64,000 nt of DNA from Streptomyces xanthophaeus (GCF_000725805.1 NZ_KL647132.1:531930-595929); one strand, 5' to 3'. Shown: positions 43,954 through 52,683, counted from the first letter of the stretch. Program-made: numbers and translations. Notes: a model not told the origin generated them from the sequence alone.

Positions 43954-45785
43954 GGCCGTCCTCCGGTGACGATGCCCGCCAGGCTTCTGAGGGGCTTTTC
44001 GTCCCAGTACTGGGAATGCGCGGGCATCATCTCCCCGTGCACGACCGCCAGCTTCCCGTTGGGGACCTCGAAGACCTCGCCGCCGAAGTCGTCTGAGGTC
44101 GGGTCGGTTCCGTGGACGATCGAGTGGTCGTCGAAGAACTCCATGTACGCCTTCGGGTTGAGGGGGGCCAGGGGGCCCGCCGGGGGCGGGGCGAGGTTGA
44201 TGAGGTCGTTCTGGGCCGTGGCCGCGAAGACGCGGTCCGCCGGGATGTTCAGGTCCTTCGCGTGATCCACGCCCACACCCGGGCTGCCCACCATGATCGC
44301 GTTGTCGACCGGCAGGTCCATGTGCATGCTCATCGACTGGCCCACCACCAGGGACCCGTAGCTGTGCCCCAGGAGCGTCTGGTTCACGCCGCCGTCGCGG
44401 TGATTGGCTTCCTCGATCCCCTGGATGAAGTCACCGAGCGGCTCCTTGGCCTTGTCGGCCCACCCGGTCTCCGTCGCATCGGTCGTGATGCCCTGCGGGG
44501 CGTCGTAGCCGAGCCACACGATCGAGGCCGTCTTCCGGGAGCCGTCGGTGGCTTCCGCCTGCGCCTGGAGGAGCTGGGCCCGGGTGATGTCCCCGTCGAT
44601 GGACTCCAGCTTGGCGAACGTCCCGGGCACGTACGTCACCACGTTGTCGGCGGTGTCCGGATTCCCGATGGAGACGATGGCGCGCCCCATGTTGTCGCCG
44701 TCGAATCCGAGCAGGTAGGGGCGGGTGTTCTCGCTCGTGTAGCTGTCGAAGCGTCTCTGTATGGCGTCCATGCCCTTGGAGCCGTTCTCCAGCTGCTTCC
44801 TCTTCTCGTCCCACTCCTTCCACGCCTCGGTCGGAACCATCGCGCCCTTCACCTCGCGACCCGTGACGGGGCTGATGTAGGGCCTGTAGTGATCCGGTTC
44901 CTTCTTGAGCCAGGCGTCGTACTCCACCTGCCGGGCGGCGCGCTGTTCCGCGAGCACGGTGCGGTTCGCGTCGTCGCGTACGGCGGAGGGAAGGCCGTCG
45001 AGCCCTCCGATGCTCGCGGGGTGCATGGAGACGTAGGCCTCGCGCTGCTCCTCGGAGAGGCCGTTCCACCAGTTGGCGTTGTCCTGGGGCCAGTTGTTCT
45101 CGGGCGGCGGCTTGATCGTGCGGAGGTAGCCATCGGCCGCCTCGCGCACGCCCCCCGTGTCCGAGGTGACGTCCGTCCAGTCCCGGGCGGACACGGTCAG
45201 GTCGTCATCGGCCTTGAGCGCCTGTATCTTCGGCGCCCACTTCGCGTCCGCGTCCGTGGCTTCCTTGAGGGCGTCGGCGATCCGGTTCGCGTACCCCATC
45301 GCCTTGCCGTAGTTCGGGTTCGGGTGGATGTTGGACGCCTGGCGCTCCAGGGCGTCGGAGGTCGGGCTGCCTCCGGCGCTCCCGCTCACCGTGCCGCCCT
45401 CGGCGGCCTTCTCGTCGCCCGGCCTCTGCCCCTCCGGGAACGTGACCGAGCCGTCCCCGTTGACCCTGCAGCCGTCCGCCTGGGCGTCCTCGACCGCCGC
45501 GGTCAGCTTCTGCTTCGCGGCCGTCATGTCGTAGGCGAACCCGTCGAGGGCCGTGCTGATCACGCCGCATTCGGTCAGGGCGTAGTGGAAGTTCTTCGCA
45601 AGGGCCTGGAGCTGCTTGTGCGAGGCCTCCGCCGCCTCGCCCTGCAGTGACGTGCGCATGCCGGTGGCGACGGTGTTCTCGATGTGGTCCTTGGCCGCCT
45701 GGGCCGCGTTGCCCAGGGAGCGGTATCCGTCGGCGGCTTCCTCGAACTCGGAGGGCTTGAAGGCCTTGAGCGTGGCGTAGTCCAT
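43950..45785 (-). CDS. WXG100-like / DUF1023 alpha/beta hydrolase
   Basis: In this 611-residue protein the N-terminal 120 residues or so form a WXG100-like helical hairpin (FEEAADGYRSLGNAAQAAKDHIENTV). A long middle region leads to a DUF1023 alpha/beta hydrolase domain with the nucleophile elbow LLGHSYGSLVVGQ and a likely catalytic His in VVHGEMMPAHSQYWD. No classical signal peptide is seen, so export by a type VII-like route is possible. The substrate is unknown; esterase or lipase activity is the family expectation. The gene is coupled to the downstream lipoprotein gene (ATGA). Confidence 0.85.
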   Translation of the reverse strand: MDYATLKAFKPSEFEEAADGYRSLGNAAQAAKDHIENTVATGMRTSLQGEAAEASHKQLQALAKNFHYALTECGVISTALDGFAYDMTAAKQKLTAAVEDAQADGCRVNGDGSVTFPEGQRPGDEKAAEGGTVSGSAGGSPTSDALERQASNIHPNPNYGKAMGYANRIADALKEATDADAKWAPKIQALKADDDLTVSARDWTDVTSDTGGVREAADGYLRTIKPPPENNWPQDNANWWNGLSEEQREAYVSMHPASIGGLDGLPSAVRDDANRTVLAEQRAARQVEYDAWLKKEPDHYRPYISPVTGREVKGAMVPTEAWKEWDEKRKQLENGSKGMDAIQRRFDSYTSENTRPYLLGFDGDNMGRAIVSIGNPDTADNVVTYVPGTFAKLESIDGDITRAQLLQAQAEATDGSRKTASIVWLGYDAPQGITTDATETGWADKAKEPLGDFIQGIEEANHRDGGVNQTLLGHSYGSLVVGQSMSMHMDLPVDNAIMVGSPGVGVDHAKDLNIPADRVFAATAQNDLINLAPPPAGPLAPLNPKAYMEFFDDHSIVHGTDPTSDDFGGEVFEVPNGKLAVVHGEMMPAHSQYWDEKPLRSLAGIVTGGRP

Positions 45786-45792
45786 GCCGCCG

Positions 45793-46245
45793 TCACCGAC
45801 CCTGTGCCTGGCCGCCGACGGCGTCCGTGTCCGCGTACTTGGCGTTCAGCTTGTGCATCTCGGCGTTGACGGCCTCATCGGTCGTCAGCACGTCGCGGCC
45901 CACCTGGTGCAGGATGCCCTGGAGCGAGCCGCACCGCTCGCTGACGCCTTCGGCGTACTTCTTCCAGGAGTCGTACACGTCCTTCTGAGCGGCCGCGCTC
46001 AGACAGCCCGCGGTCGCGCCGAGCCCCGCCTGGCCGTCCTCCAGCTTGGTCAGCGCGCTGCCGACGCTCTGGCGCAGGGAACCCACCCCGTCGCCCGCCG
46101 TGGCCCACGCCTTCTTGCTCGACTTCAGGCCGCCCGTCACGGCGCTGGGCGCGGCGCCGGCCTCGGCCGGGACCTGGTTGAGCCGCATCACGGGCTGCCG
46201 ATCCGTCGCACCGGCTTTGATCTGTTCCCACTCGTCCCACGCCAC
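45793..46245 (-). CDS. WXG100-like small helical protein
   Basis: This 150-residue all-helical protein (SAVTGGLKSSKKAWATAGDGVGSLRQSVGSALTKLEDGQAGL... DSWKKYAEGVSERCGSLQGILHQVG) has the size and helix pattern of type VII secretion partner proteins, though the WxG turn itself is not obvious. It precedes the DUF1023 hydrolase gene by 7 bp and probably forms a complex with that protein's N-terminal helical domain. It is the first gene of the operon, behind a phased palindrome array. Confidence 0.75.
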   Translation of the reverse strand: MAWDEWEQIKAGATDRQPVMRLNQVPAEAGAAPSAVTGGLKSSKKAWATAGDGVGSLRQSVGSALTKLEDGQAGLGATAGCLSAAAQKDVYDSWKKYAEGVSERCGSLQGILHQVGRDVLTTDEAVNAEMHKLNAKYADTDAVGGQAQGR

Positions 46246-46310
46246 GCGTAGCCCCCGTTTGACCTGCTGATCACTCCAGCCACGAAGCTACAGCGGCGAA
46301 CGGGGCGCCC

Positions 46311-46341
46311 CATGAGTACCCGTACTCATGCGCATGAGTAC
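46311..46341. promoter_or_regulatory. Helically phased CATGAGTAC half-site array
   Basis: CATGAGTAC occurs at 46311-46319, inverted (GTACTCATG) at 46322-46330 and direct again at 46333-46341, so the half-sites begin exactly 11 bp apart. The first two form the 20-bp palindrome CATGAGTACCCGTACTCATG. The array lies 66 bp upstream of the WXG-like gene, where an operator would be expected. Confidence 0.65.
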
Positions 46342-46372
46342 TCGTCCCGCTCGGACGATGCGGGACGAGTAC
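46338..46372 (-). terminator. Hairpin after the lipoprotein gene
   Basis: GTACTCGTCCCGC (46338-46350) pairs perfectly with GCGGGACGAGTAC (46360-46372) around a 9-nt loop. It lies 25 bp after the stop of the minus-strand lipoprotein gene and shares bases with the palindrome array. Confidence 0.65.
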
Positions 46373-46397
46373 GTTCAGGTGAAGGGAAAGCGGCGTC

Positions 46398-47042
46398 CTA
46401 GCCGCCCAGTTGGGAGACGCTCGGCACCTGGTCCGTGACCGGTGCGCCCGCGCTCTTGCCCGCTTCCTTCACCCCGTTGATGATCTTGTCGAAGGCGTCG
46501 ATGTCGGCGTCGCCCGCCTGCCCCTTGCGCAGCTTGCTGCCGAGGCCCTTGAGGGACTCGATGCCCGCCGTCAGCGGGGCGACCGCCTTCGACAGCAGCG
46601 GGTCGCCCTTGGCGTTCTCGGTGGCGGCCTTCAGCCGGTTGTACGCGAAGGCGCCCGCGAGACCGGCCTTGATGAGGGCGAACGTACGGCCCTTGGCGCC
46701 CTTCTTGAACTTGCCCGCACGGTACGGCTTGATGATCCACTGGTACGTCGCACCGGCCGCGAGACCGGCGTTGGCGACGAAGCGGGTCTTGGCGAACTTC
46801 TGCTTCTCGGCGGAGGTGCTCGGCGAAGGCGTCACCGCGGCCAGTTCGTCGGCCTCGGCGGCCACGGGCTCGGCGGCCGCGAGGGCGGCCAGCTCCCCCA
46901 TCGAGGCGGAGGAGAGCTCCTCCGCGTGGCTCCTGGTGCCGCCGCCGTCGCTGCCGCATGCGGTGGCACCGGCCATCAGCGCGGTGGACAGGACCACCGC
47001 CGTCAGGGCGCGGCGGAATCGGACGGTCATGGGAAGGGACAC
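46398..47042 (-). CDS. Lipoprotein of unknown function
   Basis: This 214-residue protein has a basic N-terminus, a hydrophobic signal and lipobox ATAC. The mature part has a low-complexity Ala/Glu region and then a basic helical domain (FAKTRFVANAGLAAGATYQWIIKPYRAGKFKKGAKGRTFALIKAGLAGAFAYNRLKAA) without recognisable homology. The GTG start is chosen because GGAGG lies 5 nt upstream; an ATG four codons later lacks a proper ribosome site. It is separated from the next operon by a hairpin. Confidence 0.78.
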   Translation of the reverse strand: MSLPMTVRFRRALTAVVLSTALMAGATACGSDGGGTRSHAEELSSASMGELAALAAAEPVAAEADELAAVTPSPSTSAEKQKFAKTRFVANAGLAAGATYQWIIKPYRAGKFKKGAKGRTFALIKAGLAGAFAYNRLKAATENAKGDPLLSKAVAPLTAGIESLKGLGSKLRKGQAGDADIDAFDKIINGVKEAGKSAGAPVTDQVPSVSQLGG

Positions 47043-47154
47043 GGTTTCCTCCGGGGACTGAGGCTTCCTCCGCAGCCTCGCCCCGGCCCCGTGGCCGCAC
47101 CAGTTGGGGGACCCGTTCGGGTTTGCCGCGCGCCCGAACGGCAAGACGCGCCAC

Positions 47155-47457
47155 ATGCCCACACACACCCGAGCAAGCGCACGCGGAAGCAGTCAGGCCG
47201 GCCGGGCCGTCGCACTGGTGGCGGACGTGCTGGCCTTCGTGATCGCCCTGTGGATCCTCATGTACCTGCTGGACGCCAACCGGGGCAACGAGCTCGTGGA
47301 GTTCGTCCACGACACCGCGACCTGGCTGGCCGGATGGTCCTACGACCTGTTCACCTTCAGCAAGGAATGGGTCCAGGTCGTCTTCGGCTACGGCGTGGCC
47401 GCCGTGGTCTACCTCCTCGTCGGCCACGCCGTGGCCGGCTGGCTCTACCGGCGCTGA
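47155..47457 (+). CDS. Small two-helix membrane protein
   Basis: This 100-residue protein has a basic N-terminal tail and two transmembrane helices (VALVADVLAFVIALWILMYLL and VVFGYGVAAVVYLLVGHAVAGWLY), ending in RR. The function is unknown. It diverges from the lipoprotein gene and converges on the toroid gene. The ribosome site is weak, so the exact start is less certain. Confidence 0.72.
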   Translation: MPTHTRASARGSSQAGRAVALVADVLAFVIALWILMYLLDANRGNELVEFVHDTATWLAGWSYDLFTFSKEWVQVVFGYGVAAVVYLLVGHAVAGWLYRR

Positions 47458-47470
47458 CGCCGGCGCCGGC

Positions 47471-48559
47471 TCAGCCGCAGCAGTCCGGCTCCAGCCCGGT
47501 CGGGAGCGAGGTCCCGCCGAACACCTCGGTGGTGGCCTCGTCCCCGCCCAGCGCCGCGACGGCGAGCAGCAGGGACCCGGCGGTCCAGGTCGTCTGCTCC
47601 ACCGGCCAGACCGCGTCGTCCTGGAAGACGTAGCCCGTCCAGTACATGCCGTTGTCGGCGCGCAGGTGGGCGACCGAGCGCAGGATCTCCAGGGCCCGGT
47701 CCGACTCCCCCGTCGCCCACAGGGCGAGCGCGAGCTCGCAGGACTCGCCGCCCGTCACCCACGGGTTCGGCAGGACGCAGCGCACGCCCAGGTCCGGTAC
47801 GACGAACTCGTCCCAGCGGGCGTCGAGGCGGGCGGTGGCCTCGGCGCCGGTCAGGGCGCCGCCGAGGACCGGGTAGTACCAGTCCATCGAGTAGTGGTTC
47901 TTGTCGAGGAACCGCTCCGGGTGCCGGCGGATGGCGTGCCGCAGGGCGCCCGCGGCCAGTTCCCAGTCGGGCTGCGGCTCCTCGCGGTGCTCGGCGACGG
48001 CCAGCGCGCAGCGCAGCGCCTGGTGGATGGAGGAGGAGCCGGTCAGCAGGGCGTCCGTGACGGGCGTGCCGTCGGACTCGCGCTTCCAGCCGATCTCGCC
48101 GCCCGGCTGCTGGAGGGAAAGGACGCACTCCACGGCCGCGTAGACGGCGGGCCACATCCGGTCGAGGAAGGCGTCGTCGCCGGTGGACAGGTAGTGGTGC
48201 CATACGCCGACGGCTATGTACGCGGTGAAGTTGCTCTCGCGGCTGGCGTCCTGCGGCTCGGCGGTGTCCACGCCGTCCTCGCGGTCGGCGTAGGCCGCGT
48301 ACCAGGAGCCGTCCTGGTTCTGGTGCCGGGCCAGCCAGGCGTACGCACGCTCGGCGGCCTCGTGCTCCCCGGCGGCGTCGAGCGCCATCGCGGCCTCGGT
48401 GTGGTCCCACGGGTCGAGGTGGTGCCCGCGGAACCACGGGATGGCCCCGTCGGCGCGCTGCGCGGCGAGGATGCCGGCCACGGTCTCGGCGGCCTGACCG
48501 GCGGTCAGTACGCCGTCCAGGACGAGGTGGTCGGGTACGGTGCGCTCCGGCGAGCTCAC
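47471..48559 (-). CDS. Prenyltransferase-like alpha/alpha-toroid protein
   Basis: This 362-residue soluble protein has repeated helical hairpins with QDGSWY-type turns (AAQRADGAIPWFRGHHLDPWDHTEAAMAL, WLARHQNQDGSWYAAY, SLQQPGGEIGWKRE, SMDWYYPVLGGAL), the pattern of an alpha6/alpha6 barrel as in terpenoid-cyclase-type prenyltransferases and glycosidases. The catalytic role is unknown. The GTG start overlaps the methyltransferase stop (GTGA). It ends a GT4 / methyltransferase / toroid operon, so action on a glycosylated lipid or metabolite is plausible. Confidence 0.8.
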   Translation of the reverse strand: MSSPERTVPDHLVLDGVLTAGQAAETVAGILAAQRADGAIPWFRGHHLDPWDHTEAAMALDAAGEHEAAERAYAWLARHQNQDGSWYAAYADREDGVDTAEPQDASRESNFTAYIAVGVWHHYLSTGDDAFLDRMWPAVYAAVECVLSLQQPGGEIGWKRESDGTPVTDALLTGSSSIHQALRCALAVAEHREEPQPDWELAAGALRHAIRRHPERFLDKNHYSMDWYYPVLGGALTGAEATARLDARWDEFVVPDLGVRCVLPNPWVTGGESCELALALWATGESDRALEILRSVAHLRADNGMYWTGYVFQDDAVWPVEQTTWTAGSLLLAVAALGGDEATTEVFGGTSLPTGLEPDCCG

Positions 48560-49299
48560 TGGGCGGCGCCCTCGGAGAGGACGGGCAGGTGCGGCTTGGT
48601 CGCGTACGCCACGAAGCTCTTGCCGATGACCGGGTTGAGGGCCTGCTCGGCGAGCCGGGTCACGAGCGGCTTCTTCATGATGTCCCAGACCAGGAGCTTG
48701 TGGTACGCCTTCACCGGCAGCGCCTGGTCGTTGTCGACGCCGAAGGCGCACTTGAGCCACCAGTACGGGGAGTGCAGTCCGTGGGCGTGGTGGCTGCCGT
48801 ACGGCTTGAGGCCCGCGGCCTCCATCTTGCCGAGCAGCTCGTCCGCCTTGTAGATGCGGATGTGGCCGCCCTCGACCTCGTGGTAGGCGTCGGAGAGCGC
48901 CCAGCAGACCTTCTCGGGGCCGTAGCGGGGCACGGTGACGGCGATGCGCCCGCCGGGCTTGAGCACGCGGACCATCTCGGCGAGCACGCCCTTGTCGTCG
49001 GGGATGTGCTCCATCACCTCGGAGATGATGACGACGTCGAAGGACTCGTCGGGGAAGGGCAGGGCGAGTGCGTCGCCCTCCATGGCGGTGGCGGTGGCCC
49101 CGGCGGGGGCCTCACCGGCCTCCTTCATGGCGGCGAACCACTTGGCGACCTCGCGGATCTCCTCGCCGTTGCGGTCGACGGCGACCACCTGGGCGCCTCT
49201 CCGGTAACACTCGAAGGCGTGCCGGCCTGCGCCGCAGCCCAGATCGAGCACACGGTCGCCTGCGGCGAGCGGGAACCGGGAGAAATCGACGGTCAGCAC
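48556..49299 (-). CDS. Class I SAM-dependent methyltransferase
   Basis: This 247-residue Methyltransf_11-type enzyme has motif I VLDLGCGAGRHAFECYRRG, the acidic VAVDRNGEEI, SFDVVIISEVMEHIPDDKGVLAEMVRVLKPGG and VPRYGPEKVCW. The C-terminal half may bind a lipid or sugar acceptor (YWWLKCAFGVDNDQALPVKAYHKLLVWDIM). The GTG start has AGGA 4 nt upstream. It lies between the GT4 and toroid genes. Confidence 0.88.
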   Translation of the reverse strand: MLTVDFSRFPLAAGDRVLDLGCGAGRHAFECYRRGAQVVAVDRNGEEIREVAKWFAAMKEAGEAPAGATATAMEGDALALPFPDESFDVVIISEVMEHIPDDKGVLAEMVRVLKPGGRIAVTVPRYGPEKVCWALSDAYHEVEGGHIRIYKADELLGKMEAAGLKPYGSHHAHGLHSPYWWLKCAFGVDNDQALPVKAYHKLLVWDIMKKPLVTRLAEQALNPVIGKSFVAYATKPHLPVLSEGAAQ

Positions 49300-49363
49300 G
49301 GGGTCCTGCCTTCGCGGTCGCGGGGGTTGCGGGGGTGGTTCATGGCACGGAAGAGGCGGAAGG

Positions 49364-50689
49364 TCACCGTGTACGGGGGGTACGGGGGGTACGGGCGGCG
49401 GCCTGCTCGATGGCGGCGCGGTAGTGCCCGACGGTTCCCTCGGCGGCCTTGGCCCAGGTGAACCGGGCCAGCACCCGTTCGCGTCCCGCTGCGCCGAGCC
49501 GGGCGCGCAGTTCCGGGTCGCCGAGCATCCGGCCGAGCGCGACGGCGAGTGCGCCCGCGTCGCCCGGGGGCACGGCGAGGCAGGTCTCGCCATCGGGGCC
49601 GGAGACCTCGGGGATGGCCCCGCCGGTGGTGGCCACGAGCGGGGTGCCGGTGGCCATGGCTTCGGCCGCCGGGAGCGAGAAGCCCTCGTAGAGGGAGGGG
49701 ACGCAGGAGACCTGGGCGCTGCGGACGAGGTCGACGAGTTCGGCGTCGGTGATGCCCTTGACGAAGCGGACGGCGTCCTGGAGCCCGTACGTCTCGATCG
49801 CGCGGGCGACGGGGCCCTTCTCGGCACGCTTGCCGACCACGACGAGGTGCGCGTCGGGCCGTTCGGTGCGCAGTTTCGCGAGCGCCTCGACGAGGTGCAC
49901 GAGGCCCTTGAGGGGGACGTCTGCGCTGGAGGTGGTGACGATCCGCCCGGGGACCTCGGCGACGGACGCGTCGGGCGACCACAGGTCGGTGTCGGCGCCG
50001 ATGTGGACGACGTGGATGCGTTCGTCGCGGACGCCGAGGTGGTGGGCGATCTCCTGCTTGGAGGAGCCCGAGACGGTGAGGACGGAGGGCAGGCGGCGGG
50101 CGACGCGGCCCTGCATGCGGGTGAAGCCGTACCAGCGGCGCACGGAGAGCCGCTTCTTGCGGTCCTGGGCGGCGTCGAGGTCGAGCCGGCGGTCCACGGT
50201 GATGGGGTGGTGGATCGTGGTGACCAGCGGCGCGCCGAGGCCGGCCAGCAGGCCGTAGCCGAGGGTCTGGTTGTCGTGGATGACGTCGAACTCCCCGGCG
50301 CGCGCGGCCAGATGGCGGCGGGCGCGCAGAGAGAAGGTCAGCGGCTCGGGGAAGCCGCCGGTCCACATGGTGGCGACCTCAAGGGCGTCGATCCAGTCCC
50401 GATACTCGTCGCGCTTGGGCGTACGGAAGGGGTCCGGATGGCGGTAGAGGTCCAGGCTCGGGAGCTCGGTGAGCGAGGCGCCCGTGTCGAGCACCGGGTA
50501 GGGCTGTGCGCCGATGACCTCGACCGAGTGCCCCAGGCGTACGAGCTCGCGCGAGAGGTGGCGGACGTACACGCCCTGGCCGCCGCAGAACGGGTTCCCC
50601 TTATAGGTGAGGAGCGCGATGCGCAACGGGCGGTCGCCGTCGGTGGCGGAACCCGCGAAAGGGCTCGTCACCATGGCCTCAGCGGTCAC
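49364..50689 (-). CDS. GT4-family glycosyltransferase
   Basis: This 441-residue GT-B enzyme has the N-terminal glycine-rich loop YKGNPFCGGQGVYVRHLSRELVRLGHSVEVIGAQ. The C-terminal donor-binding half has VTTSSADVPLKGLVHLVEAL and the E-x7-E motif in YEGFSLPAAEAMATGTPLVATTGGAIPEV. It transfers a sugar from a nucleotide donor to an unknown acceptor. The GTG start has GGGGGCC about 7 nt upstream; an ATG five codons later is the alternative. It is the first gene of the operon, 54 bp from a KstR box. Confidence 0.88.
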   Translation of the reverse strand: MTAEAMVTSPFAGSATDGDRPLRIALLTYKGNPFCGGQGVYVRHLSRELVRLGHSVEVIGAQPYPVLDTGASLTELPSLDLYRHPDPFRTPKRDEYRDWIDALEVATMWTGGFPEPLTFSLRARRHLAARAGEFDVIHDNQTLGYGLLAGLGAPLVTTIHHPITVDRRLDLDAAQDRKKRLSVRRWYGFTRMQGRVARRLPSVLTVSGSSKQEIAHHLGVRDERIHVVHIGADTDLWSPDASVAEVPGRIVTTSSADVPLKGLVHLVEALAKLRTERPDAHLVVVGKRAEKGPVARAIETYGLQDAVRFVKGITDAELVDLVRSAQVSCVPSLYEGFSLPAAEAMATGTPLVATTGGAIPEVSGPDGETCLAVPPGDAGALAVALGRMLGDPELRARLGAAGRERVLARFTWAKAAEGTVGHYRAAIEQAAARTPRTPRTR

Positions 50690-50742
50690 TCTCGGCCCCC
50701 TTCTCCCTGCACTTTCGCCGGAGCGTAACCGCTCGGATAATG

Positions 50743-50756
50743 TAGAACAAGTTTCA
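50743..50756. promoter_or_regulatory. KstR-type operator upstream of kstR
   Basis: TAGAACAAGTTTCA matches TNNAACNNGTTNNA at every fixed base. It lies in the divergent region between the GT4 gene and the KstR-like gene, and fits autorepression of kstR. Confidence 0.78.
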
Positions 50757-50940
50757 GACTTGATCCGTCGAAGACCATTGAATCTACCGGCCGGAAACCA
50801 CACCGTAAGAGGCGGAGCAGGTGATTCGCGCCACGGATGCGGCGCCTGCGATGCTGACCCCGGACCAGCCTCGGACCGGCCCCGGATCAGCCGCCGCACT
50901 CGACCCCCGCAACGACACGGAACGCCATGGAACGGGACAC

Positions 50941-51564
50941 ATGACAGCGGAAGCGAAGGCCGTCACCACGCCGGCGTCCCCGCCCCTGACGGAGCGCCAG
51001 GAGGCGCGCCGCCGCCGGATCCTGCACGCCAGCGCCCAGCTGGCGAGCCGCGGCGGTTTCGACGCCGTCCAGATGCGCGAGGTCGCGGAGTCCTCCAGCG
51101 TGGCGCTGGGGACCCTCTACCGCTACTTCCCGTCCAAGGTGCACCTGCTGGTCGCCACCATGCAGGACCAGCTCCAGCACATGCACACGACGCTGCGCAA
51201 GCGTCCGCCCGCCGGTGACGACCCGGCGGCGCGGGTCGCGGAGACCCTGATGCGGGCCTTCCGCGCCCTCCAGCGGGAACCGCACCTGGCGGACGCGATG
51301 GTCCGGGCGCTGACCTTCGCGGACCGCAGCGTGAGTCCCGAGGTGGACACCGTCTCCCGGCTGACCACGGCGATCATCCTGGACGCGATGGGGCTCGACG
51401 GCCCGCCGACGGCGGAGCAGCTGTCGGCGGTCCGGGTCATCGAGCACACCTGGCACTCGGCGCTGATCACCTGGCTCTCGGGCCGTGCGTCGATCGCCCA
51501 GGTGAAGATCGACATCGAGACGGTGTGCCGGCTGATCGACCTGACGGCGCCAGAAAAGGCCTGA
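50941..51564 (+). CDS. kstR: KstR-like TetR-family repressor
   Basis: This 207-residue TetR protein closely resembles mycobacterial KstR (Rv3574), the repressor of cholesterol breakdown. Shared segments are RRRRILHASAQLASRGGFDAVQMREVAE, VALGTLYRYFPSKVHLLV, REPHLADAMVRALTFAD and the C-terminal WLSGRAS. KstR is released by a steroid-derived acyl-CoA, so the effector here is probably a CoA thioester. The ATG was chosen to give the normal KstR length; an in-frame GTG at 50821 would add 40 disordered residues. Operators matching it occur here and at 30.5, 34.9 and 56.0 kb. Confidence 0.88.
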   Translation: MTAEAKAVTTPASPPLTERQEARRRRILHASAQLASRGGFDAVQMREVAESSSVALGTLYRYFPSKVHLLVATMQDQLQHMHTTLRKRPPAGDDPAARVAETLMRAFRALQREPHLADAMVRALTFADRSVSPEVDTVSRLTTAIILDAMGLDGPPTAEQLSAVRVIEHTWHSALITWLSGRASIAQVKIDIETVCRLIDLTAPEKA

Positions 51565-51684
51565 TTCCGCTGCGCGGCGCCGCCGCGCGAGGCTGCCGCG
51601 GCCGGAAATCCCTTGGCGGTGCCACGTATCCGCGCACTAGTCTCCGCCGTCGGCCGACCGGCCGGTACGAGGCGGAGGAGACGG

Positions 51685-52584
51685 ATGACCGGCGCGAAGA
51701 TGCACGACGACGAGTTCGACATCGACACGGCGCTCGTGGAACGGCTGGTCGCAGCGCAGTTCCCCGCCTGGGCGCACCTGCCCGTCTCCAAGGTCCGCTC
51801 CGCGGGCACGGACAACGCCATGTACCGGCTGGGCGAGGACATGGCCGTGCGCCTGCCGCGCGTACCGGACGCCGCCCGCCAGGTCGCCAAGGAGCAGCGC
51901 TGGCTGCCGCACTTCGCCCCGCACCTGCCGCTGGAGGTGCCGGTGCCCCTGGGCAGGGGCGTGGCGGGCGAGGACTTCGCGATGCCGTGGTCGGTGTACC
52001 GCTGGATCGACGGCAGGGACGTCCACGACGAGCCGCTGACGGAACTGAGCGCCGCAGCGGTCGTACTGGGCCGCTTCGTGGCGGCCCTGAGAGGCGTCGA
52101 CGCGACCGACGGGCCGCCGTCCTGGCGGGGCGGGCCGCTGAGCACGCGCGACGGCCAGGTCCGGGAGGCGGTCGCGGACCTGGGGGCGGACGGCACGCTG
52201 GACGCGGCCGCCACGACGGCCGCGTGGGAGGAGGTGCTGCGGGTCCCGCAGTGGCAGGGCCCGCCGGCCTGGCTGCACGGCGACCTGCTGCCCGGGAACC
52301 TGCTGGCCCGCGGGGGCCGGCTCAGCGCCGTCATCGACTTCGGCGGGGTCGGGGTGGGCGACCCGGCGTGCGACACGATGGCCGCGTGGACGCTGCTGGA
52401 CGCCGGGTCCCGGGCCGCGTTCCGCGAGGCGGCCGAGGTGGACGACGCCACCTGGGCCCGGGGCCGCGGCTGGGCCCTGGCCTTCGGGCTCACGGCGCAC
52501 CACTACTACCGCGGCGGCAGGAACCCGGTCCTCGCGGCCGTCGCCCTCCGCGCGGTCCACGAGGCGCTGGCCGACGCCGGCTGA
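51685..52584 (+). CDS. Aminoglycoside-phosphotransferase-like kinase (APH family)
   Basis: This 299-residue protein kinase-like phosphotransferase has the APH catalytic loop WLHGDLLPGNLLARGG and metal-binding VIDFGGVGVGDPACDTMAAW. The N-lobe contains VRSAGTDNAMYRLGEDMAVRLPR. The family includes resistance kinases and also primary-metabolism kinases, so resistance cannot be assumed. The ATG has GGAGGAG upstream. It lies 120 bp after kstR with no KstR box. Confidence 0.87.
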   Translation: MTGAKMHDDEFDIDTALVERLVAAQFPAWAHLPVSKVRSAGTDNAMYRLGEDMAVRLPRVPDAARQVAKEQRWLPHFAPHLPLEVPVPLGRGVAGEDFAMPWSVYRWIDGRDVHDEPLTELSAAAVVLGRFVAALRGVDATDGPPSWRGGPLSTRDGQVREAVADLGADGTLDAAATTAAWEEVLRVPQWQGPPAWLHGDLLPGNLLARGGRLSAVIDFGGVGVGDPACDTMAAWTLLDAGSRAAFREAAEVDDATWARGRGWALAFGLTAHHYYRGGRNPVLAAVALRAVHEALADAG

Positions 52585-52683
52585 CACGTCCCAGGTCAGC
52601 GCCCCTGCGCCGGCCCGCACGGCCGGGCCCGCACACGGACCCCTGCACCAGCCGGGTCCTCCTCATGGGCTAATCTCCGGCGG

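Noticed and set aside
51685..52584. Antibiotic resistance by the APH-like kinase
   Set aside because: The family is functionally broad and the neighbours give no sign of an antibiotic cluster, so only the kinase fold is called.
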